A stretch of 64,000 bases of DNA from Arthrobacter bussei (GCF_009377195.2 NZ_VJXX01000001.1:248001-312000), one strand, 5' to 3'; positions 1 to 11,109 are shown, numbered from the stretch's first letter. Numbers and translations: made by a program. The notes: a model not told the origin generated them from the sequence alone.

Positions 1-659
1 TCCGCAGCGGCTTCGCGATGCTCATCAACTCGCAGCCCGACCTGACCGTGGTCAGCCAGGCCGCCAACGGCGAGGAGGCCGTGCGCGCGCTCGCGGCCAC
101 GAGGGCCGACGTCGTCATGATGGATGTCCGGATGCCCGGCATGGACGGGATCGAGGCGACGCGCCGCATCCTCGCGGCGCATGCCGGCGGGACCCCGGAC
201 GGACACGGGCGGGACGCCGGGCCACGCATCGTCGTGCTGACGACGTTCGATCTCGACGAGTACGCGCTGTCCGCGATCCATGCCGGAGCCAGCGGGTTCC
301 TGCTGAAGGACGCGCCACCCGAGGAGCTCCTCGAAGCCATCCGGACCGTGCACCGCGGCGACGCCGTGATCGCGCCGTCGACCACCCGGCGCCTCCTCGA
401 CCACGTGGCACCGCTGCTGCGCCGACCCTCCCCCGAGCAGTCCGCCCATGCCGCCGCCGTCGCCCGCCTCACGGCCCGCGAGCGCGAGGTCTTCGAGCTG
501 ATCGCGCAGGGACTCTCGAATCCGGAGATCGCGGCCCGGCTGTTCCTCTCCGAGGCCACCGTCAAGACCCATGTGGGGCACATCCTCGCGAAGCTCGAGG
601 CACGCGACCGTGTGCAGGCCGTCGTCATGGCCTACGAGACCGGCATCGTCCGTCCCTGA
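1..659 (+). CDS. NarL/LuxR-family response regulator (5' end outside window)
   Basis: Two-component response regulator that would bind DNA after phosphorylation. The reading frame is open to the left edge (codons from position 3 read RSGFAM), so the usual first ~20 residues, with the acidic pair of the receiver, lie outside the window. What remains shows the phospho-acceptor region MMDVRMPGMDG, the conserved lysine in GFLLKDAPPEEL, and a C-terminal LuxR helix-turn-helix beginning LTAREREVFELIAQGLSNPE and containing TVKTHVGHILAKL. NarL-type regulators usually pair with HisKA_3 kinases. The kinase that follows at 835 is of the HisKA type, so the true partner is more likely upstream of the window. 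The internal ATG at 18 is not the real start. Confidence 0.93.
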   Translation, partial: RSGFAMLINSQPDLTVVSQAANGEEAVRALAATRADVVMMDVRMPGMDGIEATRRILAAHAGGTPDGHGRDAGPRIVVLTTFDLDEYALSAIHAGASGFLLKDAPPEELLEAIRTVHRGDAVIAPSTTRRLLDHVAPLLRRPSPEQSAHAAAVARLTAREREVFELIAQGLSNPEIAARLFLSEATVKTHVGHILAKLEARDRVQAVVMAYETGIVRP

Positions 660-795
660 TGCCGCCCCCTGCCGCCGCCGCACGCGCGAGCCGGAGGGGC
701 GTCCTGCTGCGGCGGCGGCACGATCCACCCCCCGCGCTCCGCGGTCCCCTTCGGGGGGCCGGCCGGTCGATCTCCCGGCACCCGCGCGCGCCGCC

Positions 796-801
796 TATAT
801 T
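796..801 (+). promoter_or_regulatory. Candidate -10 box for the histidine kinase gene
   Basis: TATATT stands out in very GC-rich sequence 33 bases upstream of the GTG start at 835, where a -10 element would be expected. I see no convincing -35 box. It suggests the kinase has its own promoter separate from the response regulator gene ending at 659. Confidence 0.4.
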
Positions 802-834
802 GGGGGGATTGCAGCGGACGCCGGAGAGGACATC

Positions 835-2631
835 GTGGCGCAGGACGAAGCACAGGGGAATCGCGACGCCGCCCTGGCGGTCGTCGCGTCGTCGTCCCCG
901 GAGGACTGCGACCGGCTGCAGGGACTGCTCGACGCGGGCGGCCTCCGCGCCAGGACGGTGACCACGGCCGCATCCCTCCTCGATGACATCCTCGCGCACC
1001 GCCCGGACATCCTGCTGGTCGATCTCGACATCGCGCTCGACTACGCCGGCGCCCTGCCCGACGTCGTCGCCCGGCATCCCCAGCTCGCGGGGCTCCCGGT
1101 GATCCTGCTCCTGCCCGACGGCGGCGTGGCCCAGCTCCCGGACGGCCTGGCGCCCTATGTCTCCGACGTCGTCTTCCGGCCTGTGGCGGCCGAGGAGGTC
1201 CTGCACCGGTCGCGGTCGGCCATCGCGCGGCGCCGCCGCCACCAGGCGCAGCGCGCCTCCTCCGCGCGCCTTCGGGAGGACATGCGCAGGATCTCGGCGC
1301 GCATCCGGTCGACCAATGACCCCGTCGCCATGGTCGACCAGTTCCTGCCGGCGCTCGGCCGGTCACTGGGCGCGGATCGCGTGACGCTCCAGATGTTCGA
1401 CGACGACCGCGTGGCCGCACGGAGCAGCACGTGGAACCGGGGTCAGGGCACGGACGGCATCGACACCGCGGATGACGCGCCCGCCATGCACGACGTCGAC
1501 GCCACGGAGGGCAGGGCGGCCGACGTCGCCGGCCCGCTGCGGTCCGACCAGGAGGCCGCGCTCGCCCTCGCCCTGGGTCTGTGGGAGGACACGGCGGCCG
1601 CATCGTTCAGCGCCGGTCCTGCGGCGACACCCCGCCCCGGGGACATCCCGGCTCCCGGCTGGCTCCTGCAGGGTTCCGGCGAGCACACCGCACCAGGCCC
1701 TCCCGCCGCCCGGACGGCTGATCGGACGCTCCACGGTGTCGTCGCAGCGCTCGGCGAGGGTGACACCCCGTTCGGCCTGCTCTGGGTGGTCCGCGCCGAG
1801 ACCCCGCTCGCATGGACCGGCGTCGAGGCCGCCCTCACCCAGCACGTCCTCGGCAATCTGGCCCACGGGCTCATCCAGGCGCAGCTCATCAGCCGCCAGC
1901 AGGAGGCCGTCCGGAAGCTCCGAGCCCTCAACCAGGCGAAGAGCGATTTCGTGGGTACCGTCAACCACGAGCTCCGTACGCCGCTCGCCTCGATCGCCGG
2001 CTACCTCGAGATGATCATCGACGGCGTAGGAGGGGAGTTGCCGTCCGAGGCGCAGACGATGCTGCAGGCCGTCGAACGCAACACCACCCGACTGAGCCTC
2101 CTCATCGAGAACATCTCGGCGCTCAACGCGCGCGAGGCGGACGCGTCGGAGCACGGTCCGGTCGACATCGTGCACCTGGTCTCGGAGCTGACGAGCCGGC
2201 TGGTGCTGGAGGCGGCGAACGGCGGCATCACGGTGGACTGCGTCCTCCCCGAGACCTCGGTGACGGTGTCCGGGCACCGCGACCAGCTGTCCGAGGCACT
2301 CACGATCGTGCTGTCCAATGCCCTGAAGTTCACGCAGACGGGGGGCAGCGTCACCGTGCGTCTGCTGGACGAGCGTGATCACGGGCGCGCCGTCGTCACG
2401 GTGCAGGACACCGGGATCGGGATCCCCGCCGATGACCTCCCGCGCCTCTTCGACTCGTTCCACCGGGCGTCGAACGCCACGCTGGCCCTTCCCGGGGCGG
2501 GAGTGGGACTCAGCCTCGCCAAGCGGACGCTCGAGGACCACCACGGGAGTATCACGATCGAGTCCCAGCTCGGCGTCGGCACGTCGGTCGTCGTCACGCT
2601 ACCCCTCCTGGGCCACGCTGCCGTAGGCTGA
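835..2631 (+). CDS. Soluble sensor histidine kinase with degenerate receiver-like N-terminus
   Basis: 598-residue histidine kinase without membrane segments, so probably cytoplasmic. Residues about 10-125 resemble a receiver fold: an aspartate is present in LLVDLD, but the usual N-terminal acidic pair is replaced by VVASSS and the conserved lysine by arginine (VFRPV). About 160-360 is a GAF-like region with a Gly/Pro/Ala-rich insertion. The HisKA motif NHELRTPL (His near 378) and an HATPase domain with NALKF (~494), DTGIGIP (~524) and GAGVGLSLAK (~554) are intact, so kinase activity is expected. The GTG at 835 is chosen because GGAGAGG lies just upstream and the receiver-like domain follows at once. 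The frame is open back to 571 but overlaps the previous gene there. The signal and partner are unknown. Confidence 0.85.
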   Translation: MAQDEAQGNRDAALAVVASSSPEDCDRLQGLLDAGGLRARTVTTAASLLDDILAHRPDILLVDLDIALDYAGALPDVVARHPQLAGLPVILLLPDGGVAQLPDGLAPYVSDVVFRPVAAEEVLHRSRSAIARRRRHQAQRASSARLREDMRRISARIRSTNDPVAMVDQFLPALGRSLGADRVTLQMFDDDRVAARSSTWNRGQGTDGIDTADDAPAMHDVDATEGRAADVAGPLRSDQEAALALALGLWEDTAAASFSAGPAATPRPGDIPAPGWLLQGSGEHTAPGPPAARTADRTLHGVVAALGEGDTPFGLLWVVRAETPLAWTGVEAALTQHVLGNLAHGLIQAQLISRQQEAVRKLRALNQAKSDFVGTVNHELRTPLASIAGYLEMIIDGVGGELPSEAQTMLQAVERNTTRLSLLIENISALNAREADASEHGPVDIVHLVSELTSRLVLEAANGGITVDCVLPETSVTVSGHRDQLSEALTIVLSNALKFTQTGGSVTVRLLDERDHGRAVVTVQDTGIGIPADDLPRLFDSFHRASNATLALPGAGVGLSLAKRTLEDHHGSITIESQLGVGTSVVVTLPLLGHAAVG

Positions 2632-2662
2632 TGAGCCGGAATACAGCCCGGAAGGAACGCTC

Positions 2663-3199
2663 ATGACCGCCGCCGCGAACCGCTCACCGGTCCGCCAGCT
2701 GGATCTGGACACCCTCCTGCCCTACCTCGATCTCCACCTGGTCGGCGCCACCAACGGGGTCAGACTCTTCGGCGCGGCGGAGACGGCCTGGGCAGGCTCG
2801 CCCCATGCGGAGGATTTCGCGCGGCTGCGGCGGGAGATCAGCGAGGAACGCGTGTTCCTGAAGCGGCTGATCAAGGCACTCGGTCACCGTCCGGGCGTGG
2901 TCAAGATGACGCTCGCCCGGATCCTCTCGGCGGTCGCCCGCGTCGATCCGCTCAATCCCGCCCGTCGGAAGGACACCGCCGGCGCGCAGCTCGAACTCGA
3001 AGCACTGCAGTCGCTGCTCAAGGGCAAGGAGGCGCTGTGGTCCACGCTGCTGGCGGTCTCCCCCGTCTTCCAGGACCGTCCGGGCGGAGCCGTCGTCGAT
3101 CGTCCGGTCCTGGAACGGCTGCTGGACTCGTCCAGGCGTCAGCAGGAGACCGTGGCACGCATCATGACCGCGACGGCGCCGGACCGCTTCCTCCGCTGA
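2663..3199 (+). CDS. Hypothetical helical protein
   Basis: 178-residue protein that I do not recognise. It follows the histidine kinase by 31 bases on the same strand with a strong GGAAGGAA ribosome site, so it may be co-transcribed. The sequence is predicted mostly alpha-helical, has no signal peptide or membrane segment, and is rich in Leu, Arg and Glu. An N-terminal stretch LLPYLDLHLVGATNGVRLF is followed by RLRREISEERVFLKRLIKAL and a hydrophilic C-terminal half. The helical pattern could form a four-helix bundle, but this is inference and no catalytic motif is visible. It converges with metG, 20 bases away. Confidence 0.7.
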   Translation: MTAAANRSPVRQLDLDTLLPYLDLHLVGATNGVRLFGAAETAWAGSPHAEDFARLRREISEERVFLKRLIKALGHRPGVVKMTLARILSAVARVDPLNPARRKDTAGAQLELEALQSLLKGKEALWSTLLAVSPVFQDRPGGAVVDRPVLERLLDSSRRQQETVARIMTATAPDRFLR

Positions 3200-3219
3200 G
3201 CCGACCGTGCGGGGCGGTC

Positions 3220-4794
3220 CTACTCCCCCGCGGGCTCCTCGTACTTGGGGAAGACGGGCGAGGGTGCCGGCAGGGCGGTGCCGGGCTCGATCCGCCGGTG
3301 GAGGGCCGCGAAGAGGCGGCGGTCGTCGTCCGCCCCGGTCCCCTGCCCGAGCGCCGTGAGGATCTGCCCCGCGCTCGTGGGCATGACGGGCTGCGCGAGG
3401 ATCGCGACGACCCGCAGCACCTCCAGGGTCACGTGCAGCACCGTGTTCATGCGCTCCGGGTCGGTCTTCCGGAGCACCCAGGGCTGCTGGTCCGCGAAGT
3501 AGGCGTTCGTGTCGCCGAGGACGGCCCAGATCCCCTCGAGGGCCCGGGAGAACTCCTGTCGGTCGTAGGCGGCGCGGCTCGCGTCGAGCAGGGCGTGCGC
3601 CTGGTCGAGGATCGCCGTGTCGGCCGCGGCGTACTCCCCCGGTTCCGGCACGGCTCCACCGCAGTTCTTGGCCACCATGGCGAGCGAGCGCTGGGCCAGG
3701 TTGCCGAAGTTGTTCGCCAGGTCGGAGTTCATGCGGCCGACCACGGCCTCGTGGCTGTACGAGCCGTCCGCCCCGAACGGCACCTCGCGCAGCAGGAAGA
3801 AGCGCACCTGGTCCAGGCCGTACTGCTCCACCCAGTCCGCGGGTGCCACGGTGTTGCCGAGCGACTTCGACATCTTCACGCCACGGTTGTGGAGGAAGCC
3901 GTGGATCATCACGCGCCTGGGCAGGTCGAGCCCTGCTGACATGAGGAAGGCCGGCCAGTAGATCGCGTGGAAACGCGAGATATCCTTCCCGATCACGTGC
4001 ACGTCGGCGGGCCAGAATCTCGTGAACGCCTCCGACCGGGTGTCGGGGAAGCCCACACCGGTCAGGTAGTTGGTGAGGGCATCGACCCAGACATACATCA
4101 CATGGCGGTCGTTCCCCGGGACGGGCACACCCCAGTCGAAGGTGGTGCGGCTGATGGACAGGTCCTCGAGCCCCCGGCGCACGAACGAGATGACCTCGTT
4201 GAAGCGGGATTGGGGAGCGCCGAATTCCGGCTGTGACGCGTAGTGGTCCAGGAGCTTCTGCTGGTATGCGGAGAGGCGGAAGAAGTAGCTCTCCTCCTCG
4301 GTCCAGGTGACCTCGGTGTCGGTCTGGGTCGCATACCGGACGCCGTCGTCGCGCACCTCGGTCTCGTCCTCGCCCCAGAACGCCTCGTCGCGCACCGAGT
4401 ACCAGCCCGCGTAGGTGTCGAGGTAGATGTCCCCATTGGCCTCCATGCGCTTCCAGATCTCCGTCGCGGCGGCGTAGTGGTCCTCGTCGGTGGTGCGGAT
4501 GAAGCGGTCGTAGGACGTCCCGACGACGTCGTTCATCTCCTGGAATGCCAGCGCGTTGCGGGTGGCCAGGTCGCGCACGGGGATGCCCTCGCGGTCGGCC
4601 GCCTGCTGCATCTTCAGGCCGTGCTCGTCCGTACCCGTCAGGTACATGACGTCGTACCCGTCGAGCCGCTTGAAGCGCGCCATCGCGTCGACGGCGATCG
4701 TCTCGTAGGCGTGCCCGATGTGCGGGACGCCGTTCGGATAGGAGATGGCGGTGGTGATGTAGAACGGGGGCTTTGCGCCGGCTGCGGGAGTCAC
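3220..4794 (-). CDS. metG: Methionyl-tRNA synthetase
   Basis: Class I aminoacyl-tRNA synthetase that charges tRNA-Met, needed for both initiation and elongation. The 524 residues match actinobacterial MetG length. The HIGH signature is at residues ~25-28 ([11 protein letters not shown]) and the KMSKS loop is present as VKMSKSLGN in the second half. The connective peptide between them lacks the CxxC zinc knuckles, so this is the zinc-free form. The anticodon-binding helical domain follows, and there is no C-terminal tRNA-binding (Arc1p-like) extension. The start is a GTG at 4794, 46 bases downstream of the amidase-family stop on the same strand. Confidence 0.98.
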   Translation of the reverse strand: MTPAAGAKPPFYITTAISYPNGVPHIGHAYETIAVDAMARFKRLDGYDVMYLTGTDEHGLKMQQAADREGIPVRDLATRNALAFQEMNDVVGTSYDRFIRTTDEDHYAAATEIWKRMEANGDIYLDTYAGWYSVRDEAFWGEDETEVRDDGVRYATQTDTEVTWTEEESYFFRLSAYQQKLLDHYASQPEFGAPQSRFNEVISFVRRGLEDLSISRTTFDWGVPVPGNDRHVMYVWVDALTNYLTGVGFPDTRSEAFTRFWPADVHVIGKDISRFHAIYWPAFLMSAGLDLPRRVMIHGFLHNRGVKMSKSLGNTVAPADWVEQYGLDQVRFFLLREVPFGADGSYSHEAVVGRMNSDLANNFGNLAQRSLAMVAKNCGGAVPEPGEYAAADTAILDQAHALLDASRAAYDRQEFSRALEGIWAVLGDTNAYFADQQPWVLRKTDPERMNTVLHVTLEVLRVVAILAQPVMPTSAGQILTALGQGTGADDDRRLFAALHRRIEPGTALPAPSPVFPKYEEPAGE

Positions 4795-4840
4795 CCTACG
4801 AAATTACCCCGCCCGGTGCGCATTTACCCAAGCGCGGGCG

Positions 4841-5770
4841 TCACGGCGTACGGACGGCGTCGATCCCCAGCACCGCATGCACGCCCCACGTCCGGTTCGC
4901 GATCTGCGTGACGCGGAGGTCGACGACGGAACTCGCCAGGGCGAGGGCGGTCTTCCGTTCCAGTCCGTACAACCGCTGCAGCCACGTCAGCATGGCACCG
5001 AGGGCTTCCGCCGTCGCCCGGTTGAGATCGGCATCGAAGCCGAAGGTGATGCGGGAGGTCGGGGTGATCGCGTGGACGCCCTCCACCGGAGCGTCACGGA
5101 GGACGTCCACCGTGAGCGTCGTCGTCATGCCGCACTCGATCGCGGTGCCGCCCACCTCGCCGTCGCCCTGCGCAGCGTGGCCGTCACCCAGGTGCAGGAG
5201 CGCCCCGGGAACCGTCACGGGCAGGAAGAGCGTCGCTCCCGCGGTGAGCTCGCGGCAGTCGATGTTCCCGCCCCCGGCGGCACGCGGCGGCGTGGTGGAG
5301 TGCTCACCGTGCTCCGCGGGCGGCAGGCCCACGACGCCGAGGAAGGGTGCCAGGCGCACCGACTGGCCGTACTGGTTGGTCCCCGTCATGGCGTCTCGGT
5401 CCAGGTCCCACAGGAGCCAGGCGGGGTCGGTGCCCGCGAGGCCGAGGCTGGAGGTGAACGCGTCGTCCCGTCGACCGGCCGCCGTCCAGCCCCAGTCGGC
5501 CGTCTCGAACCGCTCGAACCGGAGCGCCAGCACGTCGCCGGGCACCGTACCGGCAACCTCGACGGGACCGGTGAGCGCATGCCCCCGGCGGTCCGGGAAG
5601 CGGTAGGGCGTCACCGCGCCCGGCGACTCCTGCCGTTCGAGGTGCCCCCAGGCGTCGAGGGAGCCGACGACCAGCCGGTCCCCCGGAGCGATCCGCAGCA
5701 CGGGCGGAGTGTCCCGGGAGAGGACCTGGGTCGCTGTCGATTCCTCGGCGGGCAGGTGGTGCGTGGTCAT
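4841..5770 (-). CDS. Acetamidase/formamidase family protein
   Basis: 309-residue protein of the FmdA/AmdA family, zinc-type amidohydrolases that release ammonia from acetamide or formamide. Family features visible are the N-terminal APGDRLVVGSLDAWG, a beta-rich middle part, GALLHLGDGHAAQGDGEVGG (the conserved HxxDGHxxQGDGE block) and a C-terminal WLQRLYGLERKTALAL region. The ATG at 5770 is preferred because the protein begins as the family does; the frame runs open much further upstream (to 7576) only because it is a GC shadow of serA. It sits between serA and metG on the same strand, with no obvious link to either pathway. Substrate specificity cannot be read from sequence. Confidence 0.88.
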   Translation of the reverse strand: MTTHHLPAEESTATQVLSRDTPPVLRIAPGDRLVVGSLDAWGHLERQESPGAVTPYRFPDRRGHALTGPVEVAGTVPGDVLALRFERFETADWGWTAAGRRDDAFTSSLGLAGTDPAWLLWDLDRDAMTGTNQYGQSVRLAPFLGVVGLPPAEHGEHSTTPPRAAGGGNIDCRELTAGATLFLPVTVPGALLHLGDGHAAQGDGEVGGTAIECGMTTTLTVDVLRDAPVEGVHAITPTSRITFGFDADLNRATAEALGAMLTWLQRLYGLERKTALALASSVVDLRVTQIANRTWGVHAVLGIDAVRTP

Positions 5771-5826
5771 CGGCGTCCTTCGCTCGGGTGCGCCCGTCCG
5801 GGCAGGTCCTGGCGGCTCATCGCGGG

Positions 5827-7419
5827 TCAGTCCTGCAGGTCGACCTCCCGCGCGACCGTCGCGCCGATCTCCGCGCGGATCGCGTCGAGGACGTCCTGCG
5901 GGACCGAGCTGTCCACCGTGAGGAGGGACAGGGCCTGGCCGCCCTCCTTGTTGCGGGCCACCTGCATGCCGGCGATGTTGATGCCGCGCTCGCCGAGGAG
6001 GCGGCCTAGCGTGCCGATCACACCCGGCCGATCGGTGTAGAGCAGGACCAGGAGGTGGTCGCTGATGGGGATCTCGAGTTCGTAGCCGTTGACGCCCACG
6101 AGCTTCTCGACCTGCTTCGGTCCGGTGAGGGTTCCCGCGACGGAGATCTGCGATCCGTCCGAGAGCGCCCCGCGCAGGCGCAGCACGTTCCGGTACTCCT
6201 CGGACTCCGGAGTGGTGATGAGCCGCGAGGTGATGCCGCGCTGCTCCGCGAGGACAGGGGCGTTCACATAGGAGACCTGTTCCGACACGACGTCGGTGAA
6301 CACGCCCTTCAGCGCGGCGAGCTCGAGCGCCTTCACGTCCAGCGACGCGATCTCGCCGGCCACCTCGATGTCGATCTGCGTGAGGGAGTCGTGCGTGAGC
6401 GCGGTGAAGATGCGCCCCAGCTTCTCCATCAGCGGGATGCCCGGGCGGACCGCGGGGTCGATGACGCCGCCGGCCACGTTGACGGCATCGGGGACGAGTT
6501 CGCCGGCGAGGGCCAGCCGGACGGACTTGGCGACCGAGATGCCGGCCTTCTCCTGGGCCTCGTCGGTCGAGGCGCCGAGGTGTGGGGTCACCACGACGCT
6601 GTCGTGGGCGAAGAAGGGCAGGTCGGTGCTGGGTTCCTGGACGAAGACGTCGACCCCCGCGCCGGCGATCTGGCCCTGCTCGAGGGCCGTGTGCAGCGCG
6701 GCCTCGTCGACGAGCCCGCCGCGCGCCACGTTCACCACGTAGGCGGTGTCCTTCATGAGGGCGAACGCCTCGGCGCCGAGCATCCCCACCGTCTCGGGGG
6801 TCTTGGGCATGTGGATGGTGACGAAGTCCGATTCCCGGAGCAGCTCGTCGAGGGTCACGAGCCGGACGTTGAGCTGCGCCGCGCGGGCAGAGGTCACATA
6901 GGGGTCGTAGGCGAGGATCTGCGTCCCGAAGCCCTGGAGTCGTGCCGCGACCAGGGCACCGATACGGCCGAGGCCGATGATGCCGATGTTCTTCTCGTAG
7001 AGCTCCGAACCGGAGTACTTCGACCGCTTCCACTCCCCCGCCTTCAGGGCTGCGCTCGCCTGGGGGATGTTCCTGGCGAGGCTCAGGATGTGCCCGACCG
7101 TGAGTTCCGCGGCGGAGATGATGTTCGACGTCGGGGCATTGACGACCATCACGCCGGCCTGCGTCGCGGCCTTGATGTCGACGTTGTCCAGGCCCACTCC
7201 CGCACGCGCGATCACCTTGAGCCTCGGTGCCGCGGCGATGGCCTCCGCGTCCAGCTGCGTCGCCGAGCGCACCAGCACGGCGTCGACATCGGCCAGTGCT
7301 GCCAGGAGCAGGCCGCGGTCGGCGCCGTCCGTGGTGCGGATCTCGAAGTCGGGACCGAGCGCCTCGACGGTGGCGGGGGAGAGTTCCTCGGCGAGGAGGA
7401 CGACTGGCTTGCTGGTCAC
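5827..7419 (-). CDS. serA: D-3-phosphoglycerate dehydrogenase
   Basis: First enzyme of phosphoserine-pathway serine synthesis, oxidising 3-phosphoglycerate with NAD. At 530 residues it is the long form: catalytic and NAD domains (GLGRIGALVAARL; NVARGGLVDEAAL with the catalytic Arg; HLGASTDEAQEKAG with the catalytic His), an intervening ASB domain, and a C-terminal ACT domain from about residue 455 (PGVIGTLGRLLGERGINIAG) that in this family gives serine feedback. I choose the GTG at 7419, with GAAGGAACACC upstream, because the protein then begins VTSKPVVLLAEEL like its relatives. An earlier start at 7488 would add an unconserved Pro/Arg-rich tail. It lies downstream of ilvC, separated by a long hairpin. 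Confidence 0.97.
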   Translation of the reverse strand: MTSKPVVLLAEELSPATVEALGPDFEIRTTDGADRGLLLAALADVDAVLVRSATQLDAEAIAAAPRLKVIARAGVGLDNVDIKAATQAGVMVVNAPTSNIISAAELTVGHILSLARNIPQASAALKAGEWKRSKYSGSELYEKNIGIIGLGRIGALVAARLQGFGTQILAYDPYVTSARAAQLNVRLVTLDELLRESDFVTIHMPKTPETVGMLGAEAFALMKDTAYVVNVARGGLVDEAALHTALEQGQIAGAGVDVFVQEPSTDLPFFAHDSVVVTPHLGASTDEAQEKAGISVAKSVRLALAGELVPDAVNVAGGVIDPAVRPGIPLMEKLGRIFTALTHDSLTQIDIEVAGEIASLDVKALELAALKGVFTDVVSEQVSYVNAPVLAEQRGITSRLITTPESEEYRNVLRLRGALSDGSQISVAGTLTGPKQVEKLVGVNGYELEIPISDHLLVLLYTDRPGVIGTLGRLLGERGINIAGMQVARNKEGGQALSLLTVDSSVPQDVLDAIRAEIGATVAREVDLQD

Positions 7420-7464
7420 GGTGTTCCTTCGGGTGGCAGGTGGATCGGGCGGGCCGGACATGGG

Positions 7465-7515
7465 TCCGGCAGGGCACCTGCTCGTCACTGAGCGTCGAAC
7501 ACGTGCCCTGCCGGA
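7465..7515 (-). terminator. Long hairpin between ilvC and serA
   Basis: A 13-bp perfect stem: TCCGGCAGGGCAC at 7465-7477 pairs with GTGCCCTGCCGGA at 7503-7515, with a 25-base loop. It starts 12 bases after the ilvC stop on the minus strand. There is no T-run, so it may be a factor-dependent terminator, a processing site or a 3' stabiliser that separates ilv and serA expression. Confidence 0.55.
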
Positions 7516-7527
7516 GAGGGGGGTGCG

Positions 7528-8622
<1,095 letters not shown>

Positions 8623-9135
8623 TCAGGCGCTGCGCAGAGCGCGGTCGCTCATCGACTTGGCGCCACGGCCGATCGCGAGCGTGCCGGACTGCACGATCTC
8701 GCGGATACCGAACGGCTCGAGCACGGACAGGAGCGCCGAGAGCTTCTCCGGCGTGCCGGTCGCCTCGATGATGAGCGAGTCCGTCGCCACGTCGACGACG
8801 GATGCACGGAAGAGATCCGCGGCCTGCGTCACCTGCAGCCGGGTGGCGGCGTCGGCCCTGACCTTGATCAGGATGTGGTCGCGCTGGACCGACAGCTCGG
8901 TGGTCAGTTCGACGATCTTTATCACGTTGATCAGCTTGTTGAGCTGCTTCGTGACCTGCTCGAGGAGGTCTCCCTCGGCTTCGACGACGACCGTGATGCG
9001 GGACATCCCCGCGACCTCGGTCGGTCCCACCGCGAGCGAGTTGATGTTGAAGGCGCGCCGGGCGAAGAGACTGGCGACGCGGGTCAGGACGCCGGGAACG
9101 TCCTCGACGAGGACGGAGAGTGTGTGCCGTGCCAT
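8623..9135 (-). CDS. ilvN: Acetolactate synthase small (regulatory) subunit
   Basis: 170-residue regulatory subunit that activates the IlvB catalytic subunit and confers valine feedback inhibition. The N-terminal ACT domain (LSVLVEDVPGVLTRVASLFARRAFNINSLAVG split over residues 5-38) and a C-terminal half ending in the family block LEPFGIREIVQSG are intact. It follows the ilvB stop by two bases, with AGGAGG inside the end of ilvB, so translation is probably coupled. The length is normal. Confidence 0.97.
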   Translation of the reverse strand: MARHTLSVLVEDVPGVLTRVASLFARRAFNINSLAVGPTEVAGMSRITVVVEAEGDLLEQVTKQLNKLINVIKIVELTTELSVQRDHILIKVRADAATRLQVTQAADLFRASVVDVATDSLIIEATGTPEKLSALLSVLEPFGIREIVQSGTLAIGRGAKSMSDRALRSA

Positions 9136-9137
9136 GG

Positions 9138-11018
9138 TCAGTCCTCCTGCTCCCAGGTAGGGGTCATGTTGCGGGCGATCTGGATGAGGTCGTTGCTGAC
9201 GCCGGACGGGACCATGGGCCAGACCATCGAGTCGCGGCTGACCACGAAGTCGATCACGACGGGGCGGTCGTTGATCGCCAGGGCCTGCTCGATCGTGGCG
9301 TCGATGTCCTCGTCACGCTCGCAGCGCAGGCCCACGCAGCCGTAGGCGTCGGCGAGCTTCACGAAGTCGGGCACGCGCACGGTGTCGTGGCCCGTGTTGA
9401 GATCGGTGTTGGAGTAGCGGCCCTCGTAGAAGAGGGTCTGCCACTGCCGCACCATCCCGAGCGAGGAGTTGTTGATGACGGCGACCTTGATGGGGATGTT
9501 GTTGATGACGCAGGTCGCGAGTTCCTGGTTGGTCATCTGGAAGCAGCCGTCGCCGTCGATCGCCCAGACCACCCGGTCCGGGTTGCCGACCTTGGCGCCC
9601 ATCGCCGCAGGCACGGAGTAGCCCATGGTGCCGAGCCCGCCCGAGTTCAGCCAGGCGTGCGGGCGCTCGTACTGGATGAACTGCGCCGCCCACATCTGGT
9701 GCTGGCCGACACCCGAGACGAAGACGCCCTCGGGACCGGTCAGCTCGCCGATGCGCTTGATGACCTGCTGGGGCGCCGAGAGGCCGTCCTCCGGCTGGCT
9801 GAAGCCCACGGGGTAGGTGTCGCGCAGGTGGTTGATCGTCTTCCACCAGGCGGAGATGTCCGGGCGTTCCTGCGTCGCGAAGCTCTCCCGCACGGCGGCG
9901 GTGAGTTCGGGGATGATCTCCTTCACGGACCCGACGATCGGCACGTCCGCTGCACGGTTCTTCGAGATCTCGGCGGGATCGATGTCCGCGTGGATGACCC
10001 GCGCGTTCGGGGCGAAGCTCGAGAGCACGCCCGTCACGCGGTCGTCGAAGCGGGCGCCGAGCGTGATGAGCAGGTCCGCCTGCTGCAGGGCGGTCACCGC
10101 GGAGACGGAGCCGTGCATCCCCGGCATGCCCACGTGCTGCTCGTGGGAGTCGGGGAAGACGCCGCGGGCCATGAGGGTGGTGACGACAGGGGCGCCCACG
10201 AGCTCGGCGAGTTCCTTCAGCTCCACCGAGGCGTGGCCCTTGACCACGCCACCGCCCACATAGAAGACGGGGCGCTGGGATCCGCTGATGAGGCGGGCCG
10301 CCTCGCGGACCTGCTTGGCGTGTCCGCGCAGCACGGGCCGGTATCCGGGGATGTCCACCCGGGGAGGCCAGGAGAAGGTCATCGAGGCCTGCTGGGCGTC
10401 CTTGGCGATGTCCACCAGCACGGGCCCGGGGCGGCCCGTCGTCGCGATGTGGAAGGCCTCGGCCAGGACGCGCGGGATATCCTGCGCATCGGTGACGAGG
10501 TAAGAGTGCTTGGTGATCGGCATGGTGATGCCGACGATGTCCGCCTCCTGGAAGGCGTCCGAGCCGATGAAGGCGCTCGAGACCTGCCCGGTGATGGCCA
10601 CCATCGGCACGGAGTCCATGTGGGCATCGGCGATGGCGGTCACGAGGTTCGTGGCGCCCGGGCCGGACGTCACGATGCAGACGCCGGGACGACCGGTGAC
10701 CATGGCGTAGCCCTGCGCGGCGTGACCGGCGCCCTGCTCGTGGCGCACCAGGACGTGGCGGAGCTTCGTGGACGCCATGAGGGGATCGTAGGTCGGGAGG
10801 ATGGCTCCGCCGGGAAGGCCGAAGACGTCGTCGACGCCGAGTTCCTCGAGGGACCGCACGATCGCGGCCGACCCGAGCATGCGGGTGGGCGCGACGACGG
10901 CGTTGGGTCCGCGGACGGCGCTCGCCTGGACGACGGGCACGGTCTCGCGTGCAGGTGCTGCGGGAGGTGCTGGCCTTGCTGCCAACAGCGCGGGGCTGAT
11001 GGGCGATCCCTTGGACAT
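9138..11018 (-). CDS. ilvB: Acetolactate synthase large (catalytic) subunit
   Basis: Thiamine-diphosphate enzyme that makes acetolactate or acetohydroxybutyrate, the entry step of valine, leucine and isoleucine synthesis. The 626 residues show the catalytic-glutamate region [15 protein letters not shown], the FAD-associated middle domain, and the ThDP/Mg motif beginning [12 protein letters not shown] and ending in NN. I choose the ATG at 11018 ([12 protein letters not shown]) because GAAGGAAG precedes it. The frame is open to 11111 but that stretch overlaps the attenuator. About 75 residues of Ala/Pro-rich sequence precede the conserved domain, as in other actinobacterial IlvB. It is the first structural gene of ilvBNC. 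Confidence 0.98.
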   Translation of the reverse strand: MSKGSPISPALLAARPAPPAAPARETVPVVQASAVRGPNAVVAPTRMLGSAAIVRSLEELGVDDVFGLPGGAILPTYDPLMASTKLRHVLVRHEQGAGHAAQGYAMVTGRPGVCIVTSGPGATNLVTAIADAHMDSVPMVAITGQVSSAFIGSDAFQEADIVGITMPITKHSYLVTDAQDIPRVLAEAFHIATTGRPGPVLVDIAKDAQQASMTFSWPPRVDIPGYRPVLRGHAKQVREAARLISGSQRPVFYVGGGVVKGHASVELKELAELVGAPVVTTLMARGVFPDSHEQHVGMPGMHGSVSAVTALQQADLLITLGARFDDRVTGVLSSFAPNARVIHADIDPAEISKNRAADVPIVGSVKEIIPELTAAVRESFATQERPDISAWWKTINHLRDTYPVGFSQPEDGLSAPQQVIKRIGELTGPEGVFVSGVGQHQMWAAQFIQYERPHAWLNSGGLGTMGYSVPAAMGAKVGNPDRVVWAIDGDGCFQMTNQELATCVINNIPIKVAVINNSSLGMVRQWQTLFYEGRYSNTDLNTGHDTVRVPDFVKLADAYGCVGLRCERDEDIDATIEQALAINDRPVVIDFVVSRDSMVWPMVPSGVSNDLIQIARNMTPTWEQED

Positions 11019-11109
11019 CTCAGACTTCCTTCGGAACGTTCGCTGCACTGCTGCAGCTGTGACTGCGGATGGACATCCGCGGGCTTCTTCGTCGACAGGT
11101 CGTGTCAAC

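Noticed and set aside
571..834. Upstream extension of the histidine kinase ORF
   Set aside because: It overlaps the response regulator in another frame, encodes Arg/Ser/Pro-rich shadow sequence, and the start at 835 has a ribosome site.
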